Shown: positions 1 to 8,175 of the stretch, piece by piece
Layout: every line of letters begins with the position of its first letter
Numbering within the stretch: position 1 is the stretch's first letter
Source: Burkholderiales bacterium
Lineage (GTDB): Bacteria; Pseudomonadota; Gammaproteobacteria; Burkholderiales; WYBJ01
Reading direction: 5' to 3'
NCBI GenBank assembly: GCA_022841915.1
Contig: JALHQN010000007.1
Location: 1 to 64,000 of the forward strand
Length of the DNA stretch: 64,000 nucleotides
The notes under the pieces: generated by a model
The model's database searches: none
Told to the model about the DNA's origin: nothing
What the model saw: only the letters and a program-made list of their open reading frames with translations
Position numbers and translations under genes: made by a program

Positions 1-495
1 GAGCAGGAGATCGTCGAGAACGTGCGCCTGTTCATCGTTGCCGTATGCACGATGCAAGGCTTCAAGTTCGAAGACATCATCGCCACCTACAAGATCACCG
101 AGGCGCAGTGCGTCGCGCTGCTGACGCGTCTCGATCGGCTGGGCTTTCTCGAACTGCTGCCCAACAACCGCTACCGGCTGCTGGTGACGCGAACCTTTCG
201 CTGGATCTCGGACGGGCCGATCATGCGCTGGACCAAGGCGCACGCACCCGACTACTTCGACCATCCGTTCAACGGTCCGGGCGAAACGCTGCGCGTGATC
301 AACGTGCGACTGTCGGCCGAGGCGAGGGCGGTGCTGCTGGCGCGCCTGGAACAACTGGGCTACGAGTACGAAGAGCAGCACAACGCCGATGCCTGGCTGC
401 CTGCGAACCAGCGTTATCCGTTGAGTTTGTGCCTGGCGGTGCGGCCGTGGGAGCCGACGCCGTTTCGGGAAATGCGACGGCGCAGGCAGGGGTGA
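1..495 (+). CDS. XRE-family-like transcriptional regulator, C-terminal part (5' end outside window)
   Basis: The frame is open from the first base, so the gene is cut by the window edge and 164 residues are visible. The visible part starts in a helical segment, followed by a winged-helix-like stretch (residues about 29-60, with LLTRLDRLGFLELLPNNRYR) and an effector-like tail. From memory, this tail is shared by proteobacterial proteins annotated as XRE-family regulators with an N-terminal helix-turn-helix; that helix-turn-helix would lie off the left edge. A GTG at position 22 could serve as a start but would delete conserved residues. The gene converges on the CoA-transferase gene at 638 with 142 bp between them. 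Target genes are unknown. Confidence 0.6.
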   Translation, partial: EQEIVENVRLFIVAVCTMQGFKFEDIIATYKITEAQCVALLTRLDRLGFLELLPNNRYRLLVTRTFRWISDGPIMRWTKAHAPDYFDHPFNGPGETLRVINVRLSAEARAVLLARLEQLGYEYEEQHNADAWLPANQRYPLSLCLAVRPWEPTPFREMRRRRQG

Positions 496-637
496 TCGGC
501 GGCAAGTGCCGTCAGGCGCATCGGGTGTCCACCACTGCGGCTGCGCGGGCGTGGCGGGAAGTCCGCTGTGCCCGAGCCGCAGCCCGCGTGTACGAGATCT
601 CCTGCGAGATCGATGCCGGCAAAGAACGCCGTCTGAC

Positions 638-1840
638 TTACTTGGCCGCTAGGTCGGGACCGTCGACGACCGCCTTGCCTGCGAGCGCCTTGATCGCCTC
701 GTCGCTGTAGCCCAGTTCATGCAGGACTTCGCTCGTATGGGCGCCGGCCAGCGCTGGGGCCGAGCGCCGGACTTCGAACTTGTAGGCATCGCTCTCGTAG
801 GGCAGGCTGGGCAGGCGCCCGGACACCTTGTCGATCTGCAGCGCCAGTGTGCGCCCTTCGGCTTGTACGTGCCGGTCGTCGAGCACGCTGAGCGGCGTAT
901 GCAACGGTGCGACGCAAACATCGGCCTCCACCAGCAGATCCACAAGTGCCGTGCTTTCCATTTTGACCGCCGCCTGGGCGATGCGCTCCATCAGCATCGG
1001 CCGATGCTCCAGACGTCCCGCGTTGTACTTCAGATCGTCCCGCTGCAGCAAGTCGTCCAGGGCGAGCGCCGGACAGATGCGCTTCCATTGCCCGTCGCTG
1101 ACGATGCCGATGAAAACCTGCTTGCCGTCGCCACACGTGAACAAATCGTAGATCGCGGTCCTGCGGCTGCCCCGGTCGGCGCTCATGGGCATGGGCGCTA
1201 CGCCGGTCATCTGTGCCGCGGACATATGCTGGCCGACATAGAACAGCGCGGTTTCGAACAGACCGCCGGTGATGTGCTGGCCCTTGCCGGTGGTCTGGCG
1301 CTCGAGCAATGCGCTCAAGACTCCGATGACCGCGTAAGTCGCCGCGCCGATGTCCACCACCGAGGCGCCGGCCCGCAAGGGTTGACCCACGGGGCCGGTC
1401 ATGTAAGCGAGCCCCGCAGCCATCTGCCCCGGCTCGTCCATCAAGGGACGCGATTGATACGGTCCGGTCAGGTAACCCTTGATGCTGCAGTAAACCAGAC
1501 GCGGCAGTTCCTCGTGCAGTTTCGCATAGCCGAGGCCGAGCCGATCCATGGTCCCGGGCGCCATGTTCTCGATCAGGATATCGGCCTCGCGGATGAGCTT
1601 CATCGCGATCTCCTTGCCTTCCGGCGAGGCGAGATCGAGGATGATGCTGCGCTTGTTGCGGTTCAGGAAGAAGAACGAACCATTGCGCTGGTTGCCCGGC
1701 CGGCTCGGTCCGCCTGCGCCCGGAGGCTCGACTTTGATGACGTCGGCGCCCATGTCCGCGAGGATCAATCCCGCCGTGGGGCCCGCGACGATCTGGCCCA
1801 TTTCGACAACACGCATTCCTTCCAAAGGCAGTCGGCTCAT
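638..1840 (-). CDS. CaiB/BaiF family III CoA transferase
   Basis: This 400-aa protein has the length and order of class III CoA transferases, which move CoA between carboxylic acids through an aspartyl-CoA thioester. Visible hallmarks are the N-terminal LEGMRVVEMGQIVAGPTAG, the ADMGADVIKVEPP strand (residues about 28-40) and the probable catalytic aspartate D163 in ASVVDIGAA. The open frame runs 71 codons further upstream, but the conserved N-terminus starts at the ATG at 1840. A GAGG about 12 nt upstream is a weak ribosome site. A second family member lies at 4867. Substrate specificity cannot be read from the sequence. The neighbouring amidase and Bug receptors suggest activation of an organic acid. 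Confidence 0.88.
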   Translation of the reverse strand: MSRLPLEGMRVVEMGQIVAGPTAGLILADMGADVIKVEPPGAGGPSRPGNQRNGSFFFLNRNKRSIILDLASPEGKEIAMKLIREADILIENMAPGTMDRLGLGYAKLHEELPRLVYCSIKGYLTGPYQSRPLMDEPGQMAAGLAYMTGPVGQPLRAGASVVDIGAATYAVIGVLSALLERQTTGKGQHITGGLFETALFYVGQHMSAAQMTGVAPMPMSADRGSRRTAIYDLFTCGDGKQVFIGIVSDGQWKRICPALALDDLLQRDDLKYNAGRLEHRPMLMERIAQAAVKMESTALVDLLVEADVCVAPLHTPLSVLDDRHVQAEGRTLALQIDKVSGRLPSLPYESDAYKFEVRRSAPALAGAHTSEVLHELGYSDEAIKALAGKAVVDGPDLAAK

Positions 1841-2175
1841 GATCCGGTCGATCCTCGATTTCGTTGGGTAACTGATAAGGCGCGCTGAGAAGAGCTCGCG
1901 CAGTGCGCGGTCCGCGGCGCAGCGGTTGCGGCGAGCGATGGCAGACCCGGCTCGCGCGCATCGACAAGCCGAGAAATGTACCCTTGGCGGGCCCTGCAAG
2001 CAACGAGCGAGCGCCACGGTGCGCAAGGCCGCTGTGGCATCGGACGCTGACACGCTACGATCGGCGGGGCATGCATGCCCGCCATGCCCCGTTCACCCTA
2101 GGAGATGCGACGCGGACCAGCCGAGTGCTCGCCCAGGCCGCGGTTGCCTCGCAGACTGCCTGCTCGCGGGAGCGC
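1841..2175. other. 335-bp spacer without a recognisable gene
   Basis: This stretch lies between the end of the amidase gene and the start of the CoA-transferase gene, both on the minus strand. Open frames crossing it are shadows or N-terminal overextensions of the neighbours, and none carries a recognisable domain. It presumably holds the CoA-transferase promoter. I found no convincing -35/-10 pair or hairpin. Confidence 0.5.
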
Positions 2176-3486
2176 TCAGGCCATCAGCTTGTCGTAAACC
2201 CAGCGCGACGCGCTGAAGAGTTTTCTGTCCTCGTTGCGGCGAGCGACCACTTGCGCACCGATCGGCAGGCCGTTCGGTCCCGTGAAGACGGGCAGGGTGG
2301 CTTGCGGAACGTGGGTGGTGGTCCAGATGGCGCTGGGGGCGGCGTTGCCGGTGGACTCCAGGCCGACGGGCGCCTCTCCGGTCGCGGCCGCGGTGAAGAG
2401 AATGTCGCAATCGCCGAAAGACTGCGGCAGCATCGCGCGCAGGCGTTCAGCCGCATTTCGGGCCGCCAGATACTGGTCGAAGGTGCACGCGAGTCCGTGC
2501 TTGAGACGGCCGTTGCGCAGCTTCTCGGAAATCTTCTCCCAGTGATGATCGATCTCGAAGGTGAAGTTGCGCGCGAATTCGAAGCTCGAGACGGCGCGAT
2601 GCACCGTTTCGATCTCCTCGAAGTCTTTGGGCAGATCCACATCCACCAGCGTGGCGCCGGCGCGTTCGAGTTTGCGCGCCGCCTGCTCGAGAAGGGCCTG
2701 GGTCGTGGGTTCGAGCGTGGACCACAGATGCGTGCGGCAAAAGCCGATGCGCGGTGCGCGGGGCAGGTCGGCGATCGGCTCGGGCGTCGCGCCGAGCAGC
2801 ACGTCGCGGTACAGGGCGATGTCGTCGATCGAGCGGGCGATGAGGCCGAGCGTATCCAGGGAGCCGGCCGCCTCCTTGACGCCGACGGTGCGCAGATCTC
2901 CGTGCGTCGGCCGGTAGCCGAACGCGCCGCAGAAAGAGGCCGGTCGGATCGTCGAGCCCGTGGTCTGCGTGCCGATGGAAAGCGGCACCATACAATCGCC
3001 CACGGCTGCAGCCGAGCCACTGGACGAGCCGCCAGGCGTGCGGGTCGGATCGAAGGGATTGCGCGTCTTGCCGGGGAACACGTTCGCGAACTCGGTCGTC
3101 ACCGTCTTGCCCATGAGTATGCCGCCGGCGCGCCGGCCCAGGGCCACGCACGCGGCGTCCGAGCGCGGACGGTGGCCGACGTAGATCGGGCTGCCGTATT
3201 CCGTCGGCATGTCGAAGCTGTCGATGATGTCCTTGATGCCGAAGGGCACGCCCTGCAGCGGCCCGCGTTTGCCCGAGCGATCGAGCGCCTTGGCCTGAGC
3301 GATCACCAATTCGGGATCCAGGAAGTGCCAGGCTTGAACCTGAGGCTCGCGCGCAGCGATATGGTCGAGGCAGGCGCGGGCGACCGCCTCGCAAGTCACC
3401 GTGCCGTCGTTGACGGCACGTGCGATCTCGCTGGCCGTCCATTCGTTGATCGGGCGCGCGCTGGCACCGGCTTGGGATGCGGACAT
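2176..3486 (-). CDS. Amidase (amidase-signature family)
   Basis: The 436-aa product carries the full Ser-cisSer-Lys machinery of amidase-signature hydrolases, which cleave carboxamides to acid and ammonia. K85 sits in PFGIKDIID, the cis-serine in TPGGSSSGSAAAV (about S154) and the nucleophile S178 in TQTTGSTIRPA, followed by FCGAFGYRPTHG. The ATG at 3486 has a good ribosome site (AAGGAG, 7 nt spacing) and begins just before the conserved INEWTASEIA. An upstream extension to 3618 has no conserved residues. It stands in a catabolic block with Bug receptors and CoA transferases, so conversion of an amide to an acid before CoA activation is a reasonable inference. The substrate is unknown. Confidence 0.9.
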   Translation of the reverse strand: MSASQAGASARPINEWTASEIARAVNDGTVTCEAVARACLDHIAAREPQVQAWHFLDPELVIAQAKALDRSGKRGPLQGVPFGIKDIIDSFDMPTEYGSPIYVGHRPRSDAACVALGRRAGGILMGKTVTTEFANVFPGKTRNPFDPTRTPGGSSSGSAAAVGDCMVPLSIGTQTTGSTIRPASFCGAFGYRPTHGDLRTVGVKEAAGSLDTLGLIARSIDDIALYRDVLLGATPEPIADLPRAPRIGFCRTHLWSTLEPTTQALLEQAARKLERAGATLVDVDLPKDFEEIETVHRAVSSFEFARNFTFEIDHHWEKISEKLRNGRLKHGLACTFDQYLAARNAAERLRAMLPQSFGDCDILFTAAATGEAPVGLESTGNAAPSAIWTTTHVPQATLPVFTGPNGLPIGAQVVARRNEDRKLFSASRWVYDKLMA

Positions 3487-3829
3487 CGATGTGCTCCTTG
3501 TGGGGATGGGGGATGCTTGACGGCGAACATACGGTAAGGCGCAGTCGGCATGCAATAGGCACGAGCGTCTTTGGTTGCTTATCGATTCTCGTGCCTTGTG
3601 CGCACGATTCGGTGGCATCGTGCGGTGCGCTTCGAGACATCGGGCGCGTGTTTGCCGACAAAGGGTCTTTCCGATGCCGGCGTCCGATCGTGCAGCAAGG
3701 GTTTTTTCGTCATGCGGGGCACCATCCTTGGGCGGTGCGCACCCGAACGAGGCGTCGATTGTGGGTCAATCGCATCGATGCCAGAATTGCGGCGATGAGT
3801 CGCTTCGCTCCCTCGAAAGGTGTCATGCC
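3487..3829. other. 343-bp divergent intergenic region
   Basis: The region separates the minus-strand amidase gene from the plus-strand Bug receptor gene and must hold both promoters. Short open frames here show no family resemblance. The one clear structure is a 9-bp inverted repeat at 3557-3596, listed separately. Confidence 0.5.
3557..3596. promoter_or_regulatory. Inverted repeat in the amidase/Bug divergent spacer
   Basis: AGGCACGAG (3557-3565) and CTCGTGCCT (3588-3596) are perfect reverse complements separated by 22 nt. It could be an operator for a shared regulator or a hairpin in the 5' leader of either gene. Function is inferred from position only. Confidence 0.3.
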
Positions 3830-4795
3830 ATGCGTATCCTGATCCTTGCTCCGATTCTGGCCGCCTTGTCCCCCCTCGCCCAAGCGGCCGATCCCTATCC
3901 GAACAAGCCAATTCGATTGATTGTTCCTGTCGCCCCGGGAGGAGGCGCCGACATCACCTCGCGGGCGATCGCGGCCAAGATGGCCGAAGCGTTCGGCCAA
4001 CAGGTGATCGTCGACAACCGTCCGGGTGGCGGCGGTGTGGTTGGGATGCTCACCCTCGCGCGTTCCACACCGGATGGACATACGTTCTCGCAGGGGGGCA
4101 TCGGCATCTTGGCCGTCGTGCCGAACTTCACGCCGAAACCCCCGTACGACGTGGCGCGCGACTTTGTGCCCATCGCCCGCGCGGTCTCGGCGCTCAACAT
4201 GTTGGTGGTCCACCCGACGCTGCCGGTGCACAGCGTGAAGGACTTGATCGCCTATGCGAAGAAGAATCCCGGACGGCTCAATTACGGTTCATCGAGCGCG
4301 GGTCGCGCCGATCATCTCGCCGGAGAGATCTTCGGCATCATGGCCGGCGTGAAGATGCAGCACGTGCCCTACAAGGGCGGGGCGCCGGCAATGATCGATC
4401 TGCTGGGCGGCAACATTCAGCTCATCTTCGCCACGCTCTCGACCTCGGTCATGCACGTCAAGGCGGGAAAGATCCGCCCGATCGCGATGACATCCGCGCG
4501 GCGCTGGGAGCAGATGCCCGACATTCCGACCGTGGCCGAGGCAGGCTTGCCGGGTTTCGAGGTCGACAACTGGTACGGCTTCATCGGGCCTCGGGGCACG
4601 CCGCCGGCGCGCGTGGCGATGTTGCATCGCGAGATCAATCGCAGTCTGGAGATGCCGGACGTCAAGGCGCGCCTCGGTACGCTCGGCATCGTGCCGTTCC
4701 TGCTGCCCACGCCGGAAGCGTTCGGCGACTACATTCGTGCCGAGACCAAGAAATACGGCAAGGTTCTCGCTGACGCCGGCATACACGGCGAATAA
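3830..4795 (+). CDS. Bug/TctC-family periplasmic solute-binding receptor
   Basis: The 321-aa product is a periplasmic binding protein of the Bug (TctC) family, receptors of tripartite tricarboxylate transporters that bind carboxylates or related small molecules. A Sec signal peptide covers residues 1-19 (cleavage after AQA). It is followed by the family hallmarks YPNKPIRLIVPVAPGGGAD and VIVDNRPGGGG near the N-terminus, and by HVPYKGGAPAMIDL mid-protein. The ATG at 3830 is chosen because it starts the signal peptide; the frame extends upstream without meaning. No TctA or TctB membrane subunit is encoded nearby, so this is an orphan receptor, as is common in Burkholderiales. The ligand is unknown. 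Confidence 0.92.
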   Translation: MRILILAPILAALSPLAQAADPYPNKPIRLIVPVAPGGGADITSRAIAAKMAEAFGQQVIVDNRPGGGGVVGMLTLARSTPDGHTFSQGGIGILAVVPNFTPKPPYDVARDFVPIARAVSALNMLVVHPTLPVHSVKDLIAYAKKNPGRLNYGSSSAGRADHLAGEIFGIMAGVKMQHVPYKGGAPAMIDLLGGNIQLIFATLSTSVMHVKAGKIRPIAMTSARRWEQMPDIPTVAEAGLPGFEVDNWYGFIGPRGTPPARVAMLHREINRSLEMPDVKARLGTLGIVPFLLPTPEAFGDYIRAETKKYGKVLADAGIHGE

Positions 4796-4809
4796 GTCGG
4801 GTACGCCGC

Positions 4810-4848
4810 ATTCCCGTGGCGGCCATGCGGCTGCTCGCCGTCGGGAAT
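4810..4848. terminator. Candidate bidirectional terminator hairpin
   Basis: ATTCCCG (4810-4816) pairs with CGGGAAT (4842-4848), and the inner GGCG/CGCC extends the stem around a loop of about 14 nt. It lies between two genes that converge (stops at 4795 and 4867). No T-tract follows, so an intrinsic terminator is only a suggestion. Confidence 0.35.
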
Positions 4849-4866
4849 CGGCGGGCCGCAGTGGCC

Positions 4867-6084
4867 TTAAATGACCTTGCGCTCGCGCAGCCCCTGGATG
4901 TCGGCGTCGGTGTAGCCCAGTTCGGCGAGCAGCGCGTCGTTGTGCTCGCCCAGTTTCGGCGCCACACCGATCTTCGCCGGCGTCTCGGAGAATTGCCACG
5001 GAGTGCCGTGGACTTTGAGTTTCTTGCCGTACTCTGGATACTCGACCTCAGTGACATAGCCGTTCGCCACCACGTCCGGGTCGTTGGAGGCTTCGAGCAG
5101 GGTATTGATGGGCGCGGAAACGATATCGGCTTTGCGCAGGATGTCGACCCATCTGTCGCGCGGTCCGGTGGCGAACAGCGAATCGAGCTTGGACAGCAGC
5201 GCCTTGCGCTGCTCCTCGGAGGTGATCGCCACACCGAGATTGCCGAAGCCGGCTTCGACCAGCCGGTCGTAGAATCCGAGCGCCGACATGGCGTCTTTCC
5301 ATTCGCCGTTGCCGGATAGCTGGAACACGAGCGGCTTGCCGTTCGCATCGTTGAAGCTCGCGCTGATCCCTGGGCGCTCGGCGGTGCCCGTGATGCGCGC
5401 TTGCCCGGTAACCGGATCCTGGTTGCGCCACATGGCGGTGGTCAGCGTCCAGCCCATCAAGCGAATCTGGCCGCCGAGCAGCGAGCACTCCACTTTTTGG
5501 CCGATGCCCTGCGTGCGGGCGCAATGCAATGCGGCCAGCATGCCGCCGAAAGCGAGGATGGCACAGGTTTCGTCGGCCACGGAAACGATCCCCGTACGCA
5601 GCGGTTGGCCCGGCTGGCTGTATGCCTGGGCAATGCCGCCGAGCGCCTGGGCCATGGAGTCGGTGCCGGGCAGGGCTGCGTTGGGACCTTTCGGGCCATA
5701 GCCCGAGATCGAGACATAGACGAGCTTGGGATTGATCTTCTTGAGGTCTTCGTAGCCGAAGCCGTTCTTTTCGGCTGCGCCCGGGCGAAAGTTCTGCCCG
5801 AAGATGTCGGCGCGCGCGACCAGCTTGTGGAGGATCTCTCGAGCCTCGGGATTCTTGAGGTTGAGCGTCATGCTCTTGACGCCCCGGTTGTTGGTTTCGA
5901 AGTAGGTGCTCGGCAGTCCGGGAAAGATGCTCGATCCGCGCGAATTGTCGCCCCCATTGGGCACTTCGATCTTGATCACCTCGGCACCGAGGTCCGCCAT
6001 CAGCATGTAGGGTACCGTGCCGGCTTGGGCGGTGGAGCAGGCGACGACTTTCACGCCGTCGAGCGGTCCTTTGGATTGAGCCAT
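4867..6084 (-). CDS. CaiB/BaiF family III CoA transferase (second copy)
   Basis: This 405-aa class III CoA transferase is clearly divergent from the copy at 638. It shows GPLDGVKVVACSTAQAGTVP at the N-terminus, the ADLGAEVIKIEVPNGGD strand (residues 30-46), and probable catalytic D171 in IVSVADETCA. The ATG at 6084 is chosen over a TTG 15 nt upstream because family members begin with the short lead-in to GPLDG. The gene is divergent from the SDR gene (161-bp spacer), suggesting co-regulation with the SDR-Bug-ligase-oxidoreductase operon. CoA donor and acceptor are not identifiable. Confidence 0.88.
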   Translation of the reverse strand: MAQSKGPLDGVKVVACSTAQAGTVPYMLMADLGAEVIKIEVPNGGDNSRGSSIFPGLPSTYFETNNRGVKSMTLNLKNPEAREILHKLVARADIFGQNFRPGAAEKNGFGYEDLKKINPKLVYVSISGYGPKGPNAALPGTDSMAQALGGIAQAYSQPGQPLRTGIVSVADETCAILAFGGMLAALHCARTQGIGQKVECSLLGGQIRLMGWTLTTAMWRNQDPVTGQARITGTAERPGISASFNDANGKPLVFQLSGNGEWKDAMSALGFYDRLVEAGFGNLGVAITSEEQRKALLSKLDSLFATGPRDRWVDILRKADIVSAPINTLLEASNDPDVVANGYVTEVEYPEYGKKLKVHGTPWQFSETPAKIGVAPKLGEHNDALLAELGYTDADIQGLRERKVI

Positions 6085-6245
6085 GGGCGTGCATCCCAAC
6101 TGAGTGAGGGACTCACAGTATTTCGGGATCTCGGCCCAAGGTCAACCAGGAGCGAGGCATTGCGCCGGCGATGGACTGCGGGTGGCCGGATGGCGCACTA
6201 TCGCAGTTTGGCCGCGGCAATCGCGGCAGACCGAAGGGGGAACCG

Positions 6246-7052
6246 ATGGGACGAGTGGATGGCAAAGTGGTGCTGCTCACGGGAGCAGGCGCGGGGATCG
6301 CGAAGGCGACGGCAAAGGCTTGCGCGCGCGAGGGAGCGAGCGTGGTTCTGCTGGAACTCGATGATGAGGCGGGGCAGCGGGCGCAGCGCGAAATCGTCGA
6401 GGCGGGCGGCCAGGCTTTGTTCGTACGCACCGACGTCACGCAGGATGCGAGCGTTCGCGATGCCGTGGCGGCTGGCGTGAGTCGTTTCGGCAAGCTCGAC
6501 GTGCTTTTCAATTGCGCAGGCGGCTCGCTCCAGGAGGACGTGCCGGTGCACGAGATGGACCTCGACGTGTGGAATCGCACCGTCGCGCTCAATCTGCTGC
6601 ACCCCTTCCTCGTCTGCCGTCACGGCATCCCGCACATGATGAAGGCCGGCGGCGGATCGATCGTCAACGTCACCTCGCACATGGGGCTCATGGGTTCGCT
6701 CAAGCCGGCGTATGCCGCCTGCAAGGGGGGTATCGTGTCGTTCACCAAGACACTTGCGGCTCAGTACGTTGAATACGGCATCCGTGCCAACGCGATCGCA
6801 CCGGGCTCGGTGCGCACCGAGCGCCAGATCAAGCGCTACGAGAACACGGCGTTCATGGGCGAGGAGACGCCGACACTGCAGGCGCGGCAACGGGCTGCCT
6901 TGCACAAGCTGTATCCGTTTTCCAAAGGCGAGCCCGAGGACATCGCAGCCATCGCGCTGTTTCTTGCGTCCGACGAATCGCGGATGCTCACCGGGACGAC
7001 CATCGCCGCCGATGGCGGGCGCTCGAGTTACCTGAAGATCGTCCCCGAGTAG
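6246..7052 (+). CDS. Short-chain dehydrogenase/reductase (SDR)
   Basis: This 268-aa classical SDR has the cofactor loop TGAGAGIA (residues 12-19), NCAG (89-92), the catalytic serine S144 in NVTSHMG, and the YxxxK pair Y156/K160 in AYAACKGG. Acidic residues after strand beta-2 (LLELDD, about 36-40) favour NAD over NADP. The ATG at 6246 has an AAGGGGG ribosome site 5-6 nt upstream, whereas a longer frame from 6171 lacks support. It is first in an apparent operon with a Bug receptor, acyl-CoA ligase and quinone-oxidoreductase-like gene. It probably oxidises a hydroxyl group of the same substrate or an intermediate; that role is inferred. Confidence 0.88.
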   Translation: MGRVDGKVVLLTGAGAGIAKATAKACAREGASVVLLELDDEAGQRAQREIVEAGGQALFVRTDVTQDASVRDAVAAGVSRFGKLDVLFNCAGGSLQEDVPVHEMDLDVWNRTVALNLLHPFLVCRHGIPHMMKAGGGSIVNVTSHMGLMGSLKPAYAACKGGIVSFTKTLAAQYVEYGIRANAIAPGSVRTERQIKRYENTAFMGEETPTLQARQRAALHKLYPFSKGEPEDIAAIALFLASDESRMLTGTTIAADGGRSSYLKIVPE

Positions 7053-7160
7053 TGCCCGAGACGCGGGTCGCCGCAGTCGTGGGCCGGAATCGGCCGTCTG
7101 CAGGCGACGCGATCGGATGATAAGCTCGAATCCATCAGATTCCCGGGAGGAGGGGAAACG

Positions 7161-8144
7161 ATGCGCGTGACACGCTTGTTCACCTGCCTCGCGGGTGTGG
7201 TGGCCCTGATGCCGCTCATTGCCGTCGCGGCGGAGTCCGTGGGCGATTTCCCGGTGCGCGCGGTCCGCATGGTCGTGCCGTATGCGCCAGGCGGTCCGAT
7301 CGAAGTGGTCGGCCGTCTCATCGGCCAGCGCTTGAGCGACAAGTGGGGTCACCCGGTGGTGATCGACAACCGGCCTGGCGCCAGCGGTCTGATCGGTGCC
7401 GATCTCGTCGCCAAGGCGCCTCGCGACGGCTACACGATGTTGATCGCGGCGCAGTCCCAGGCCTCCAATGCCAGCATGTTCAAGAAGCTGCCCTACGACA
7501 CGCTCGAGGACTTCGCGCCCATCACTCAAGTGGCGCGCGGCTTCGGACTCGTGCTGGTGGTCAATCGGTCGGCACCGTTCAATTCCGTCAAGGAGTTGAT
7601 TGCTCTGGCCAAGGCGAATCCGGGCAAGTACACCTTCGGCTCGGCGGGACTGGGCAATTCGACTTACGTCGCGCCCGCGCTGATGATGGCCATGGCCGGC
7701 ATCGATCTGCTGCACGTGCCGTACAAGGGCATCAGCCTCGCTCTGGGCGACGTGATGGGGGGGCAGGTGCACATGGCTTTCGCCAGCGCGGTGTCGGCCG
7801 CACCGCTCATCAAGGCCGGGCGTGTGCGCGGGCTGGCGATCGGCGGCGGCCAGCGTGCGCCCACGCTGCCCGACATTCCGACCATGCAGGAAGAGGGCCT
7901 CGCCGAGTTCGATCTCGGCAGCTGGTTCGGCATGTGGTTTCCCGCCGGCACGCCGCGCGCCCGTATCCTCCAAGTGCACTCGGAGATTGCGCGTGTCCAG
8001 GCGACGCCCGAGGTGAAAAGAAGATTCGATGACATCGGCTTGGTGCCGGTGGCTACGCATCCCGACGAGTTCGCCCGGTACGTGCGCGATCAAGTGGCCT
8101 TCTACGCGCGGGTGGCGAAAAGCGCGAAGATCGAGCCGCAGTAG
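7161..8144 (+). CDS. Bug/TctC-family periplasmic solute-binding receptor (second copy)
   Basis: This 327-aa orphan Bug receptor has a Sec signal peptide of about 24 residues ending in IAVAA, then FPVRAVRMVVPYAPGGP, VVIDNRPGASG and LLHVPYKGISLAL. A strong ribosome site (GGAGGAGGGG) precedes the ATG. It sits between the SDR and the acyl-CoA ligase in the same direction. Its ligand is therefore probably the substrate of these enzymes, but this is inference from gene order. Transport membrane subunits are absent from the window. Confidence 0.92.
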   Translation: MRVTRLFTCLAGVVALMPLIAVAAESVGDFPVRAVRMVVPYAPGGPIEVVGRLIGQRLSDKWGHPVVIDNRPGASGLIGADLVAKAPRDGYTMLIAAQSQASNASMFKKLPYDTLEDFAPITQVARGFGLVLVVNRSAPFNSVKELIALAKANPGKYTFGSAGLGNSTYVAPALMMAMAGIDLLHVPYKGISLALGDVMGGQVHMAFASAVSAAPLIKAGRVRGLAIGGGQRAPTLPDIPTMQEEGLAEFDLGSWFGMWFPAGTPRARILQVHSEIARVQATPEVKRRFDDIGLVPVATHPDEFARYVRDQVAFYARVAKSAKIEPQ

Positions 8145-8175
8145 TCATTCGCCTCCAGCCGTGAAGCCCGTTTCC

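Noticed and set aside
6198-8093. 631-codon minus-strand open frame across SDR and Bug genes
   Set aside because: Antisense shadow without family resemblance; the plus-strand genes have intact motifs and ribosome sites.
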